DNA of 64,000 nt from Pseudidiomarina insulisalsae (lineage in GTDB: Bacteria; Pseudomonadota; Gammaproteobacteria; Enterobacterales; Alteromonadaceae). The stretch is from NCBI RefSeq assembly GCF_003987065.1, contig NZ_PIPY01000002.1:62001-126000 (forward strand), read 5' to 3'. Position numbers and translations under genes: made by a program. Under the pieces are notes generated by a model. That model was not told where the DNA came from. It saw nothing but the letters and a program-made list of their open reading frames with translations, and made no database searches. This document shows, one piece after another, positions 27,834 through 37,220 of this stretch. Every line of letters starts with the position of its first letter. Position 1 is the stretch's first letter.

Positions 27834-29166
27834 AGTTCATCTCCGGAAATTCTGGGGCACCTGGCCGGCACATAAAAAGATCTTCGCCATTGCCTTGCCG
27901 ATGATCATTTCCAATATTGCCGCGCCATTGCTCGGTCTTGTTGATACCGCAATCATAGGGCATCTGCCTGATTCGATCTACCTCAGCGCCGTCGCACTCG
28001 GCGCCATGGTGGTCAGTTTCGTCTTTCTGCTGGCAGTGTTTTTACGAATGACCACGACCGGTGAAATTGCCCGCGCCTTTGGCCGTAACAAACGCGATGA
28101 ACAACGTCAGATTGCCTTGCATGCGCTAAGTTTTGCGGTGGTACTAGGCGTGCTGTTAACCCTCAGCACCCCCTGGCTATTGCAACTGGCCTGGTGGCTG
28201 ATTTCCCCAAGCGCGGATCTGCAACACTATGCCGCCAGTTATATTGGCATCCGCATGTGGGCAGCGCCCGCAGCGTTGGTGAATCTGGTGGTACTGGGCA
28301 TTCTGCTGGGGCGCCAGGAAAGTCGCAAGGCCATGTTACTGGTTATTTTCACTAATGCGGTCAATGTTATTGCCGACCTGATCCTTATCGTTGGCCTCGA
28401 CTTCAACGTTCGCGGCGCTGCCTGGGCCTCTGCTACTGCCGAGGTCAGCACTGCGCTGTTAGGCCTGTTTATGTTGCGCAAGGTGCTGATGCTACGCCAT
28501 CACTGGCAATTACAGCGTCACTACTTTGCGCGCTTTTTGGGTATGAATCGCGATGTGTTTATCCGCTCGCTGGTATTGCAGCTATGCATGGCGACAATGA
28601 CAGGCTACGCCGCGCGCTTTGGCGATTTATACGTTGCGGTCAATGCGGTGTTAATGCAGTTCCTTATGCTGATTTCACTGGGGCTTGATGGCATCGCCTA
28701 TGCCGTAGAAGCACTTGCAGGCGCGGCGGTAGGACGCCAGCGCCGGGCGGAAGTGCGCTACTGGCTGCGTCTGACGCTGTTATGGTCGGGATTCTTTGCC
28801 GTCATCTACAGTCTGGTGTTCTGGCTGGCGGGCGCCGGCATTATACGGCTGCTGACCGACTTGCCGGATGTCATCCAAACCGCAAGTGTTTATCTGCCAT
28901 GGGTTTACTTTCTACCGTTATTCGGTCACTGGAGCTATTACTTTGACGGTGTCTACATTGCGCTGGGTTGGGCGCGCGCCATGCGCGACACTATGGTGAT
29001 CAGTGCGGTACTGGTGTTTTTGCCGGGCTGGTATCTGGGCCAGACCTTGCTTAGTAAAGAAAATGCCAACCACGGATTGTGGCTGGCATTGAGTGCGTTC
29101 TTACTCGCCCGGGGCGTTAGCCAATGGGTCTATTTATTGCGCCGGCGGCGCCAGATCGTCGAGTAA
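27799..29166 (+). CDS. MATE-family efflux protein, DinF-like
   Basis: Twelve-helix membrane antiporter of 455 aa, likely sodium- or proton-driven, exporting cationic or lipid-like compounds. The start of the core, ALPMIISNIAAPLLGLVDTAIIGHLPDS, closely matches DinF of E. coli. The ATG at 27799 has AGGGAAG just upstream; no other ATG exists before the first membrane helix, so a 35-bp overlap with the 5' end of the divergent deacetylase seems real. Unlike E. coli dinF it is not next to lexA, and I see no LexA box. Its 3' end overlaps the DUF4397 gene by 33 bp. Confidence 0.9.
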   Translation: MSQSKANNHQRIVHLRKFWGTWPAHKKIFAIALPMIISNIAAPLLGLVDTAIIGHLPDSIYLSAVALGAMVVSFVFLLAVFLRMTTTGEIARAFGRNKRDEQRQIALHALSFAVVLGVLLTLSTPWLLQLAWWLISPSADLQHYAASYIGIRMWAAPAALVNLVVLGILLGRQESRKAMLLVIFTNAVNVIADLILIVGLDFNVRGAAWASATAEVSTALLGLFMLRKVLMLRHHWQLQRHYFARFLGMNRDVFIRSLVLQLCMATMTGYAARFGDLYVAVNAVLMQFLMLISLGLDGIAYAVEALAGAAVGRQRRAEVRYWLRLTLLWSGFFAVIYSLVFWLAGAGIIRLLTDLPDVIQTASVYLPWVYFLPLFGHWSYYFDGVYIALGWARAMRDTMVISAVLVFLPGWYLGQTLLSKENANHGLWLALSAFLLARGVSQWVYLLRRRRQIVE

Positions 29167-30534
29167 GATAAGTTGCGGTGGCAAACCACCACCTGTCGCA
29201 TCGACTGCTGCGGCGGTATAAATACCACCCCCCTCAAGCGTTAGCGGAATCGGGCCGATTGCCGCAGTTTTGGTGCCCGTGGCCGTGACCGTCACGACAT
29301 AATCGCCCGGTAGCAATGAAACATAACCGGTCGACACCAACGCAGAGGCATTAAAGGGGACATCGCTAAAGGCCGGATCCGCGTTGCTAATGTTATCGCT
29401 CGCGGTAACGTAGATATCGACGTTACCGGCACTGGGTGAAGCATGCACCAGTTGCAATTGCGCTTCGGTCGTAATTCGGCGTTGCATATCGCTGACCGCC
29501 GCCAACGTCAGCGAACTGTCGCCCAAGGCGCCCACCGCATAGATGCTGAGCATGTCGCTGGTTGCAAGCGCCAAAGGCACGTCGTCAAGTACCACGGGCG
29601 AGCCTCCTGCAGCAGCTACATCAACCAGATAGTCCCCCGCCGGCAGATTAACAAAGCCAGTAGCTTCTAAAAATGCCAAATCGGCAATGGCCGGTGACGC
29701 AGCATTATTCAGAGTGACATCAACCGCTGGCGCGTCGGCGCTGGCATGCACGACCCGAATATCGGCGCCGGCGTTCACGTCAGGCACGATTACCGCGCCT
29801 TCACCATTGGCCACCTGTAGCATGACCGGTGAGCTGCCAGTCATGGTATTGGTGATCGCAGCAACGACCAGGTCGGCACCATCAACCAGATTCAGGGTAC
29901 CGCTATCGTACACCACCGTCGCTGGTTCGCCGGCTACGGTAATACGTACCTGATAATCACCTGCAGGGACTTCAACCTGCCCGGAATTATCAGTAAAGGC
30001 CAGCGTGGTGACCGCAGTCTCGGCCGTTAAATCGGCGCCGGGAGCGGTCACAAAGACATCCACCAAAGGTGCGTCAGGCGCCGCATGCACGACTTCAACG
30101 CGCGCATTGCCATCAGTGACCTCGGTGGTCTGATTGGCAAAAATTAGCGGCGCAATGGAACCGTCACTCACTTTACCGACGGCAAAAATCTCATAGCGTA
30201 AGTTATCGCCCAGGTTTTCATCGCTGGGACCGATAACGGTTGCGGTTGAACCATCTGGCAATATGCCGTCGACCTGAATGCTATAGGAGCCCTCGTCGAG
30301 CTCAAGTACCGCGGACGAAGCGCCAAAGGGTACGCCCTCAAGTGCTGCATTGCCGTCTACTAAAACATTAACGTCAGGCGCGTCGGCCACGCTATGGTGA
30401 ACGCGCAGGTAAGTGGAGGCAGGCGGAGGGGGTGGTGGCGTGACAATTGGATCAGGGTTGTCGTTGTCACTGCCACAGGCTGCTAGCATTAGCACCGCCA
30501 GCGCGGGTATACTGAGTTTTCTGATCCCGTTCAT
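29134..30534 (-). CDS. DUF4397 repeat lipoprotein
   Basis: Surface or periplasmic lipoprotein of 466 aa, function unknown. The signal peptide ends in the lipobox LMLAAC (Cys20), followed by an acidic stretch and a poly-proline spacer (33-38). Four copies of a DUF4397 beta-sandwich unit follow, starting near residues 42, 145, 259 and 358; each opens with (R/Q)(V/L)xHxSxDAPxVDV and later has LPAGDYxVxV. Such repeats occur in surface proteins and may bind matrix or mediate adhesion, which is inference. Monocistronic; its 3' end overlaps the MATE gene by 33 bp. Confidence 0.88.
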   Translation of the reverse strand: MNGIRKLSIPALAVLMLAACGSDNDNPDPIVTPPPPPPASTYLRVHHSVADAPDVNVLVDGNAALEGVPFGASSAVLELDEGSYSIQVDGILPDGSTATVIGPSDENLGDNLRYEIFAVGKVSDGSIAPLIFANQTTEVTDGNARVEVVHAAPDAPLVDVFVTAPGADLTAETAVTTLAFTDNSGQVEVPAGDYQVRITVAGEPATVVYDSGTLNLVDGADLVVAAITNTMTGSSPVMLQVANGEGAVIVPDVNAGADIRVVHASADAPAVDVTLNNAASPAIADLAFLEATGFVNLPAGDYLVDVAAAGGSPVVLDDVPLALATSDMLSIYAVGALGDSSLTLAAVSDMQRRITTEAQLQLVHASPSAGNVDIYVTASDNISNADPAFSDVPFNASALVSTGYVSLLPGDYVVTVTATGTKTAAIGPIPLTLEGGGIYTAAAVDATGGGLPPQLILLDDLAPPAQ

Positions 30535-30579
30535 AAGAAGTTCCTCGTTGTGTTATTGGCAAATTACACATACGGAACC

Positions 30580-30603
30580 AAAAAGTGTTCGGGATCACTT
30601 TTT
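30580..30603 (-). terminator. Probable terminator of nfuA
   Basis: Perfect 8-bp inverted repeat AAAAAGTG (30580-30587) and CACTTTTT (30596-30603) around an 8-base loop, 10 bases past the nfuA stop. On the minus strand the hairpin ends in five T residues. Confidence 0.6.
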
Positions 30604-30612
30604 CACCACTTG

Positions 30613-31191
30613 TTAATAATACGAGTGCTCACCGGGTTGGTGCTCGGTGACATCTTTCACGCCTTTAAGCTCACCGGGGAAGCGTTGCAGAAGTTCTTTC
30701 TCGATGCCTTCTTTTAGCGTGACATCGACCATGCTACAACCGTTACAACCGCCGCCAAACTGTAAAATGGCATAACCATCTTCAGTGATCTGGTTAATCG
30801 CGACCCGACCGCCGTGGTTGGCCAGTTGTGGATTGATCTCAGCCTGGATGACATACTCGACACGCTCAATCAGTGGTGCATCGTCATCCACTTTACGGGC
30901 TTTCGCATTCGGTGCTTTCAGGGTCAGTTGCGAGCCAAGTTCCTGCTCTTCAAAGTCAATCACTGCATCTTGTAAAAATGGCGCACTGCCCGAGTCGACC
31001 ACGGCATCAAAACCGGAAAACGGCAGCAGCTCATCGTCAGGCTCAACCGAATCGGGTGGACAATAGGAAACACCGCACTCTGCTGACGGCGTGCCCGGGT
31101 TCACCACGAACACCCGGATATTGGTGTTATCCGGCTGATCGGCAAGCAATTTGCGAAAATGCGCCTGGGCGCTTTCAGTAATACGAATCAT
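30613..31191 (-). CDS. nfuA: Fe-S cluster carrier protein NfuA
   Basis: Homodimeric carrier that delivers [4Fe-4S] clusters to client enzymes, important under oxidative stress or iron limitation. 192 aa, as in E. coli. Residues 1-95 are a degenerate A-type carrier domain; residues ~105-190 form the Nfu domain with the cluster-binding C149-xx-C152 in [11 protein letters not shown]. An IscR-like palindrome lies just upstream, matching its known control by the Fe-S sensor IscR in related bacteria. Confidence 0.97.
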   Translation of the reverse strand: MIRITESAQAHFRKLLADQPDNTNIRVFVVNPGTPSAECGVSYCPPDSVEPDDELLPFSGFDAVVDSGSAPFLQDAVIDFEEQELGSQLTLKAPNAKARKVDDDAPLIERVEYVIQAEINPQLANHGGRVAINQITEDGYAILQFGGGCNGCSMVDVTLKEGIEKELLQRFPGELKGVKDVTEHQPGEHSYY

Positions 31192-31211
31192 GGGCTTACC
31201 ACCTCACTGCT

Positions 31212-31236
31212 ATACTTGAGTAATTTAGTAGGGTAT
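31212..31236. promoter_or_regulatory. IscR type-1-like binding site upstream of nfuA
   Basis: A 25-bp palindrome with half sites ATACTTGAGT and TAGTAGGGTAT around an AT centre. Compared with the IscR type-1 consensus I remember (ATASYYGACTRWWW then YAGTCRRSTAT) it matches at 23 of 25 positions. It lies 20 bp upstream of the nfuA ATG, where it could block transcription. Confidence 0.75.
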
Positions 31237-31335
31237 ATCTTATCGCAAAAATCGGTCATTGCATAGTAACCAGCTTGGGCCAGGCCCGCTATTTTGCTAG
31301 CTTGTACCGATGTCTCATTTACTCAGGAAGGTATT

Positions 31336-33948
31336 ATGCGCTTGCTTAAGTTATTCGCGGCGGCTCTACTGCTGGTAACATTCAGTGCCCACAGTGCTTC
31401 GCTGCAAGATTATTTACCCGATGACGTGACTTACGACCCAAGTATCCCAACGCCGAAGGAAGTGTTGGGCTATGAAGTGGGTGAATGGCACGTACGCCAT
31501 GACCAACTGGTCCGTTATATGGAAATACTGGCCGAAAAAAGTGACCGTTTTGAACTGGAAGTCACTGGCCGCACCCATCAGGCGCGTCCATTGCTGCTGG
31601 TGACGATCACCACGCCAGAGAATCACAAAAACATTGAAGCATTGCGCGATGCGCATCTCGCTATTGCCGATCCGGCCCGCAAAGGCGATCCGGAAACCGC
31701 GCCGCTGGTACTCTACATGGGTTACAGTATTCACGGTGACGAGCCAAGCGGCAGCAACGCCGCACTGCTCTACGCCTATTACCTTGCCGCAGCACAGGGC
31801 GAAAAAATTGAGGCCGTGCTACGCGACTCCATTATTCTGTTAGACCCAAGCTTAAACCCGGACGGTCTGGCGCGTTTCGCGCACTGGGCGAATCAGCACC
31901 GCAGTGAAAACCTGGTGGCCGATCCGCAGCACCGTGAACATGTGCAGGGTACGCCACGCGGACGGGTGAATCATTACTGGTTTGACTTAAACCGCGACTG
32001 GTTATTGTTGCAGCACCCGGAATCGCGCGCCCGTATCGCGAACTTCCAGAAGTGGAAGCCAAATGTGCTGACCGATTTCCACGAAATGGGTACCAACAGC
32101 ACCTTCTTCTTCCAACCAGGTATTCCTACGCGTCGTAATCCTTATACCCCGGATGAAAACGTGACACTTACCGGAAAGCTGGCTGACGATCACGCCGCAG
32201 CTCTGGACGAGCAAGGTCACTTGTACTTTACCGAGGAAGCGTTTGACGATTTCTATGTAGGTAAAGGCTCGACCTATCCAGACGTACAAGGCGCAATTGG
32301 TATTTTGTTTGAGCAAGCCTCAAGCCGTGGTCATGCGCAGGATTCCATTAACGGCGTGGTGAAATTTCCGTTCACCATTCAAAACCAGCTCACCACCTCC
32401 TTAACAACCATGTATGGGGCACACGCCAGCAAAGCAGCGTTTCTCGATTATCAGCAGCGCTTCTTTGATGAGGCGCTGGAGCTGGCTGATGACGCTGACT
32501 TCAATGGTTACCTGATCGGCGAAAACAACGATCCGGCACGCTTGGCCGGGTTACTGGAAATCCTCGATCAGCACGATATTCAGGTGTACCCAATCACTTC
32601 TAAGGTGACCGAAAACGGCGTAACTTACACTCCGGGCAGTAGCTATTACGTGCCACTGGAGCAGCCTCAGTACCGCCTGATTCGTGCCATTTTCAGCACT
32701 CAGCAGAATTTCCGCGACAATACTTTCTATGACGTCTCAGGTTGGACCTTACCGCTGGCCTTTAACGTTAATTTTGCCAGCACCGACGCCCGCGTACGTC
32801 ACAGCGACCAGCGCTGGCAGGATCCGGAAACTACGTCTGTCGCACTGGCTGCTAACGCTTATGCCTACGGCTTTGACTGGCACAGTTATTTTGCCCCTCG
32901 TGCGCTGCAAGAGCTATTGGCTGCCGGCGTGTATGTCCGCCAGGCGGACGAGAGTTTCACTGCGAAAGTCAGCGATGGTACCCATGCCTTTGCCCAGGGC
33001 GCTGTGGTCGTGACGCGTGCCAATCAGCAAAAGAGTTGGCAAGAAGTGCAAGAGCTAGTGCTTGAAGTCGCAACTCGAAACAATATAGCGATCCACAGTA
33101 TCACTTCAGGTCTGACACCCGAAGGTATCGACTTAGGTAGCCGTAACCTGCGTCCGGTTGAACCGGTGAAGGTCATGATGCTGGTGGGTGATGGCGCTAA
33201 CATGTACGAAAATGGCGAAGCCTGGTATTACCTCGATCGCCACGTCAGCATTCCGCTTTCGATGATCGATACGGACCGTTTTAACCGCATCGATTTACAG
33301 CGCTACACCCATATTATTATGGTGGATGGCAGCTATCGTACCCTTAACGACCGCAGTGTCAGTCGCCTACGCGACTGGGTACGTGACGGCGGTACCGTGA
33401 TTGGCCAGCAAGGTGGTGCAAAATGGCTGGCAGAAAATGAACTGCTGGCAGCAAGCTTTGTTGACGACAGCGTTTTCGACGAGAAATTCGACAGCAGCGA
33501 GTTAAGCTACGCTGACCGCGATAGCTATTATGGCAAGCGTCGTGTTGCCGGTGCGATTTTTGGTACTGAGCTCGACTTGAGTCATCCACTAACGTTTGGC
33601 TTCCCACGTAGCAAACTGCCGATCTTTAAAGATAGCCTGAATGCTATGGAAGTACCCGAATCACCGTTCATTACCGTGGCGCGTTACCTTGAGGAGCCGC
33701 TGTTAAGTGGTTACGCGGCGAAAGAAAACCGCGAAGTGATCAGTGAGAAAGCAGCGATTGTCGCCCATCGTTATGGTGGTGGCCGGGTCATTGGTTTTGC
33801 TGACGACGTTAACTTCCGCGCCTTTTTCTGGGGTACCGCGAAGCTGTTAAGCAACGCTATTTTCACCTCGCCGGCGATTGACGCTTATCCACAGCGTGAT
33901 GAAGATGAAGCGGCGGCAGCTGCCGAAGCGGCAGAAGCAGCCCACTAA
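31336..33948 (+). CDS. Exported M14-family zinc carboxypeptidase with C-terminal glutamine-amidotransferase-like domain
   Basis: Secreted metallopeptidase of 870 aa. Signal peptide (MRLLKLFAAALLLVTFSAHS), then an M14 domain: zinc ligands His133 and Glu136 in SIHGDEPSG, the NPDG motif, DLNRDW, a third His in TDFHEMG and the likely catalytic Glu in ILFEQASSRGH. The last third (VKVMMLVGDGANMYENGEAW onward) resembles a class-I glutamine amidotransferase-like fold seen in large M14 proteins; no catalytic residues were identified in it. The tail is a run of Ala and Glu. The frame is open 14 codons earlier, but ATG 31336 follows AGGAAGG and starts the signal peptide. Substrate unknown. Confidence 0.9.
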   Translation: MRLLKLFAAALLLVTFSAHSASLQDYLPDDVTYDPSIPTPKEVLGYEVGEWHVRHDQLVRYMEILAEKSDRFELEVTGRTHQARPLLLVTITTPENHKNIEALRDAHLAIADPARKGDPETAPLVLYMGYSIHGDEPSGSNAALLYAYYLAAAQGEKIEAVLRDSIILLDPSLNPDGLARFAHWANQHRSENLVADPQHREHVQGTPRGRVNHYWFDLNRDWLLLQHPESRARIANFQKWKPNVLTDFHEMGTNSTFFFQPGIPTRRNPYTPDENVTLTGKLADDHAAALDEQGHLYFTEEAFDDFYVGKGSTYPDVQGAIGILFEQASSRGHAQDSINGVVKFPFTIQNQLTTSLTTMYGAHASKAAFLDYQQRFFDEALELADDADFNGYLIGENNDPARLAGLLEILDQHDIQVYPITSKVTENGVTYTPGSSYYVPLEQPQYRLIRAIFSTQQNFRDNTFYDVSGWTLPLAFNVNFASTDARVRHSDQRWQDPETTSVALAANAYAYGFDWHSYFAPRALQELLAAGVYVRQADESFTAKVSDGTHAFAQGAVVVTRANQQKSWQEVQELVLEVATRNNIAIHSITSGLTPEGIDLGSRNLRPVEPVKVMMLVGDGANMYENGEAWYYLDRHVSIPLSMIDTDRFNRIDLQRYTHIIMVDGSYRTLNDRSVSRLRDWVRDGGTVIGQQGGAKWLAENELLAASFVDDSVFDEKFDSSELSYADRDSYYGKRRVAGAIFGTELDLSHPLTFGFPRSKLPIFKDSLNAMEVPESPFITVARYLEEPLLSGYAAKENREVISEKAAIVAHRYGGGRVIGFADDVNFRAFFWGTAKLLSNAIFTSPAIDAYPQRDEDEAAAAAEAAEAAH

Positions 33949-34643
33949 CTATCTCCAGCATGAAGCGGTTCGGTGTAGCATAATGTCCAAGCATCGACCG
34001 CCTTCGCACCTCGCCGCTGCAATGCCGCAGCGGCGGCGGTGACTGAAGCCCCGCTGGTCAACACATCGTCGACCACCGCAACGGTTAGCCCTCCTACACT
34101 GCGCGTGCAGTGCATTGCGTTCTCCATGCTTTGCCAACGTTGTCGACGACTTAATTTATGTTGTCGCTGTTCATCGGTCAGGCGCCGTAACAGGCCCGGT
34201 GCATAAGGTCGTTGCAGCTGTTCAGCCACGGCTTTGGCAAGTAAACTGGCCTGATTGTAACCCCGTTGTCGCCAGCGCTTTGCCGTCATTGGCATCGCCA
34301 CAACACAATCGGGCAGTGCCACCCCATAGCTCTGATAACAAGCCATGACTTGCGCGCTTAACAATGGCGCCAACCAACGTACCAGCTCCGGACTTCGCTG
34401 AAACTTAAGACAGGTGACAAGCTGCCTGCTATCCCGTTGCCAGGCAAGCGCCGCGAACCAATAGCGGCCATGGCGTTGAGCCTGAATACTACCGCGCCAG
34501 TGCAGGCAGCGCGGCGGTAGACGCGGTAGATCGGCAAAGCAGGCCCGGCAAAAACCGCTCGCCTCCGTGGCCTTAAGTGGCAACAGACAGAGCCAGCAGC
34601 AGCCGCCCGGCAACTTGGCAAACATCTGCTCCAGCGGTACCAT
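33945..34643 (-). CDS. ComF/GntX-family phosphoribosyltransferase-like protein
   Basis: Cytoplasmic protein of 232 aa in the ComF family, linked in other bacteria to DNA uptake. The N-terminal zinc-ribbon-like region has CWLC and CRAC; the C-terminal half has the phosphoribosyltransferase loop VAVVDDVLTSGAS. In E. coli the counterpart is GntX (YhgH), also beside bioH and nfuA. AGGAGG precedes the ATG. It is divergent from bioH with only 32 bp between starts, and overlaps the end of the M14 peptidase gene by 4 bp. Confidence 0.9.
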   Translation of the reverse strand: MVPLEQMFAKLPGGCCWLCLLPLKATEASGFCRACFADLPRLPPRCLHWRGSIQAQRHGRYWFAALAWQRDSRQLVTCLKFQRSPELVRWLAPLLSAQVMACYQSYGVALPDCVVAMPMTAKRWRQRGYNQASLLAKAVAEQLQRPYAPGLLRRLTDEQRQHKLSRRQRWQSMENAMHCTRSVGGLTVAVVDDVLTSGASVTAAAAALQRRGAKAVDAWTLCYTEPLHAGDS

Positions 34644-34675
34644 AGCTCCTCCTTGAGTCGTAATGAGACAGGTAA

Positions 34676-35458
34676 ATGGTAGCTAAGGTTTGGTCGCAGG
34701 TCAGTGGTAGCGGAACGGATATTGTTGTACTCCATGGCTGGGGGTTGAATGCCAATATCTGGACCCCGGTGCTACCAGCACTGGAGGCGGTGGGCCGGGT
34801 GACCCGCATCGATTTACCCGGTTATGGCGAGTCCCCCTGGCCGCAAGAACTGCCACTTAACTTTGCGAATTTGTGCGATTTGACGCTGCAGGCCTTACCA
34901 GAGCGATGTCATCTGGTCGGCTGGTCGCTCGGCGGGCTGGTCGCCACCCAACTGGCGCTGCAGGCGCCGCAACGCTTTCATAGCCTGACCACGGTGGCGT
35001 CCTCACCTTATTTCCCCGCAGCTGCGCCTGACTGGCCCGGTATTGAACCGGCTATTCTGACGCAATTTGGCAAGCAACTAAGTAAGGACTTCCGGCGTAC
35101 CGTGGAGCGTTTTCTGGCGCTACAGTCGTTGGGCAGCCCCCATGCAAAGCAAGACGTCAAAATGATTAAAGAATGGCTGTTCAGCAAGCCAATGGCCGAA
35201 GTGAGCGTGCTGGATGCTGGTCTTGATATGCTGGCGAGTGTCGATTTACGCGCCGAATTAGCGCGTCTGAGCATGCCATTTTTACGCATTTACGGGCGCC
35301 TTGACGCCCTGGTACCGAGCAAAGTCGTGCCCCGGGTCGATGCACTCACGCCGCAAAGCGAGAGCTATATTGCGCCGCAATGTAGTCACGCGCCTTTTAT
35401 CAGTGATCCTGAGGCATTTATGCAGGCCCTGGCCAACTTTATTAGACGGGTTGATTAG
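34676..35458 (+). CDS. bioH: Pimeloyl-ACP methyl ester carboxylesterase
   Basis: Alpha/beta hydrolase that frees pimeloyl-ACP methyl ester in biotin synthesis. 260 aa. The catalytic triad is Ser84 (GWSLGG), Asp210 (GRLDALVP) and His238 (CSHAPF), and the oxyanion region is [11 protein letters not shown]. Context (divergent from comF, near nfuA) is as in E. coli. No other bio genes are in the window. Its end overlaps mutM by 4 bp, tail to tail. Confidence 0.93.
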   Translation: MVAKVWSQVSGSGTDIVVLHGWGLNANIWTPVLPALEAVGRVTRIDLPGYGESPWPQELPLNFANLCDLTLQALPERCHLVGWSLGGLVATQLALQAPQRFHSLTTVASSPYFPAAAPDWPGIEPAILTQFGKQLSKDFRRTVERFLALQSLGSPHAKQDVKMIKEWLFSKPMAEVSVLDAGLDMLASVDLRAELARLSMPFLRIYGRLDALVPSKVVPRVDALTPQSESYIAPQCSHAPFISDPEAFMQALANFIRRVD

Positions 35459-36270
35459 CGCTGGCAGCGCTTGCAATAGACGGTACTGCGCTGACCTAAA
35501 CGGATCTCACTTAGCTCGGTTTTACAAACCATGCACTGCTTACCGCCACGACCATACACGTTCAAATGCTGTTTAAAGTAGCCAGGTTGTCCGTCAGCCT
35601 GAGTAAAGTCCTGCAAGGTGGTGCCGCCCTGCGCAATCGCTTCGGTCAGCGTCTCTTTGATAATCGGTACCAAGCGCTGATAGCGCGCCAGACTTACGTT
35701 ACCCGCCGCGCGTTTGGGATGAATGCCCGCTTTAAATAGCGCTTCGTTTGCGTAAATGTTACCCACTCCGACGACCACATGGTTGTCCATAATGAAGGTC
35801 TTAACGGCCTGTTGCTTGTTACGTGAACGTTCATATAAATAAGCGGCAGTAAAAGCGTCAGTCAGGGGCTCAGGACCCAGTTCAGCCAGCAACGGGTGCG
35901 CATCGCCAGGGTGATTCGGGCTATACAGAACGCAGCCAAAGCGACGCGGGTCGTTAAAACGTAAACACTGGCCATTGCTCAGTTGCAGGTCGACATGATC
36001 GTGTTTGACCACCAGACTGTCGCTGGGCACAATGCGCAGCTTGCCTGACATACCCAGATGGAGGATTAAGTAGCCCTTATCGGTATGTAAAATCAGATAT
36101 TTCGCCCGTCGTTCCACTTTAGCGATACGCGCCCCGGCAAGACTTTCAACCGACGCGGGCACCGGCCAGCGCAAGCGCCGATCACGCACCACGACGCGCG
36201 CAATTTGCTCACCTTCAAGGTGGGGCGCAATGCCCATGCGGCTGACTTCAACCTCGGGTAATTCTGGCAT
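35455..36270 (-). CDS. mutM: Formamidopyrimidine-DNA glycosylase
   Basis: Base-excision repair enzyme removing 8-oxoguanine and ring-opened purines and nicking the strand. 271 aa. The N terminus [11 protein letters not shown] supplies the catalytic Pro2 and Glu3. The C-terminal zinc finger has CMVC and [17 protein letters not shown] is the conserved DNA-contact strand. In E. coli mutM follows rpmG directly; here a 2OG oxygenase gene on the other strand separates them. Confidence 0.97.
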   Translation of the reverse strand: MPELPEVEVSRMGIAPHLEGEQIARVVVRDRRLRWPVPASVESLAGARIAKVERRAKYLILHTDKGYLILHLGMSGKLRIVPSDSLVVKHDHVDLQLSNGQCLRFNDPRRFGCVLYSPNHPGDAHPLLAELGPEPLTDAFTAAYLYERSRNKQQAVKTFIMDNHVVVGVGNIYANEALFKAGIHPKRAAGNVSLARYQRLVPIIKETLTEAIAQGGTTLQDFTQADGQPGYFKQHLNVYGRGGKQCMVCKTELSEIRLGQRSTVYCKRCQR

Positions 36271-36280
36271 TTGAATTCTC

Positions 36281-36309
36281 TTGTATTTAAGCTAAGTGTT
36301 CATTATATT
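36281..36309 (+). promoter_or_regulatory. Promoter of the 2OG oxygenase gene
   Basis: TTGTAT (36281-36286), 17-bp spacer, TATATT (36304-36309). A small hairpin, CCGAA-AAA-TTCGG (36312-36324), lies at the expected transcript start. Confidence 0.65.
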
Positions 36310-36338
36310 CGCCGAAAAATTCGGAGCCCTGCTATACC

Positions 36339-37004
36339 ATGAGATCTGAGCCGCATACCGACGCAGCATTGCATGTTGACGACTTCGCCACAGAAGCGAT
36401 CGATCTCGAGCTGTTGGCCACTCAGGGTTATGTCATTGTACCGAACTTTCTCGCCCGCGCTCAATGTCAGCAGCTGTACGACTATGCTTTAGGCTTGCCG
36501 TCACAGGCGTGGTACCAGGCAGGCATTGGCCGTGCCGACAAATTTACCACCAATACCGCAGTGCGCCAGGACAAAATTCGTTGGTTACAGGCTGAACAGC
36601 CCTACGAAAATGCCTATCTGAAAATGATGGATCGGCTGCGGCTGGAGATAAACCGTAGCTTGTTTATGGGTCTGTTCGATTACGAATGTCACCTTGCCCA
36701 CTACCCGCCGGGTGCTTTTTATCGCAAGCATCTGGACGCCTTTAAAGGACGTAGCAACCGTATTCTGACCACGGTATTTTACCTGAATCCGCAATGGCAG
36801 GAAGCCGATGGCGGACAGCTGGTTATTTATGGCGAGCGCGGTGAAGTGCTGGAGACGGTACTACCTGAAGCAGGTAAGCTGGTGGTTTTTCTCAGTGACG
36901 TTTTTGTGCACGAGGTGCTTGCCGGCTTACGCGATCGTTACAGCATTACCGGCTGGTACCGGCTCAACGCCAGTATTGGCGGGCTGGTGGATCCCACCCA
37001 TTAA
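36339..37004 (+). CDS. 2-oxoglutarate/Fe(II)-dependent oxygenase, prolyl 4-hydroxylase-like
   Basis: Cytoplasmic dioxygenase of 221 aa. The iron triad is His131-x-Asp133 (YRKHLDAF) and His191 (FVHEV), and Arg200 (R-Y-SITGW) should bind 2-oxoglutarate. The FYLNP and DGGQLVIYG strands are typical of the prolyl hydroxylase fold. Bacterial relatives of this size hydroxylate elongation factor Tu (the PPHD enzyme of Pseudomonas); that substrate is possible here, and the gene sits next to rpmG-rpmB, but this is inference. It has its own promoter and terminator. Confidence 0.85.
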   Translation: MRSEPHTDAALHVDDFATEAIDLELLATQGYVIVPNFLARAQCQQLYDYALGLPSQAWYQAGIGRADKFTTNTAVRQDKIRWLQAEQPYENAYLKMMDRLRLEINRSLFMGLFDYECHLAHYPPGAFYRKHLDAFKGRSNRILTTVFYLNPQWQEADGGQLVIYGERGEVLETVLPEAGKLVVFLSDVFVHEVLAGLRDRYSITGWYRLNASIGGLVDPTH

Positions 37005-37029
37005 AAAACCCGGCCGGAGCCGGGTTTTT
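37004..37029. terminator. Bidirectional terminator between the 2OG oxygenase gene and rpmG
   Basis: AAAAACCCGGC (37004-37014) pairs with GCCGGGTTTTT (37019-37029) around a 4-base loop. The flanking A- and T-runs make it symmetrical, serving both convergent transcripts. Confidence 0.92.
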
Positions 37030-37053
37030 GCGTTCTGCTTTAGGAGGCAAAAA

Positions 37054-37209
37054 TTACTTAATTTTCGCTTCTTTAAACATGACATGCTTACGAACAACTG
37101 GATCGTACTTTTTGATTTCCATTTTTTCTGGCATGTTACGCTTGTTTTTGTCGGTAGTGTAGAAGAAACCAGTACCGGCAGAAGAAACTAGACGAATCTT
37201 ATCACGCAT
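37054..37209 (-). CDS. rpmG: 50S ribosomal protein L33
   Basis: Small basic protein of the large ribosomal subunit. Translating the minus strand from ATG 37209 gives 51 aa: [20 protein letters not shown], then a Lys/Arg/Asn-rich stretch, ending [11 protein letters not shown], the classical L33 pattern. This is the zinc-free form, without Cys pairs. It lies 11 bp after rpmB and is co-transcribed with it. Confidence 0.97.
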   Translation of the reverse strand: MRDKIRLVSSAGTGFFYTTDKNKRNMPEKMEIKKYDPVVRKHVMFKEAKIK

Positions 37210-37220
37210 GGTTCAGCTCC

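Noticed and set aside
27799-29166. Calling the MATE gene dinF as an SOS gene
   Set aside because: No CTGT-N8-ACAG box was found upstream and it is 10 kb from lexA.
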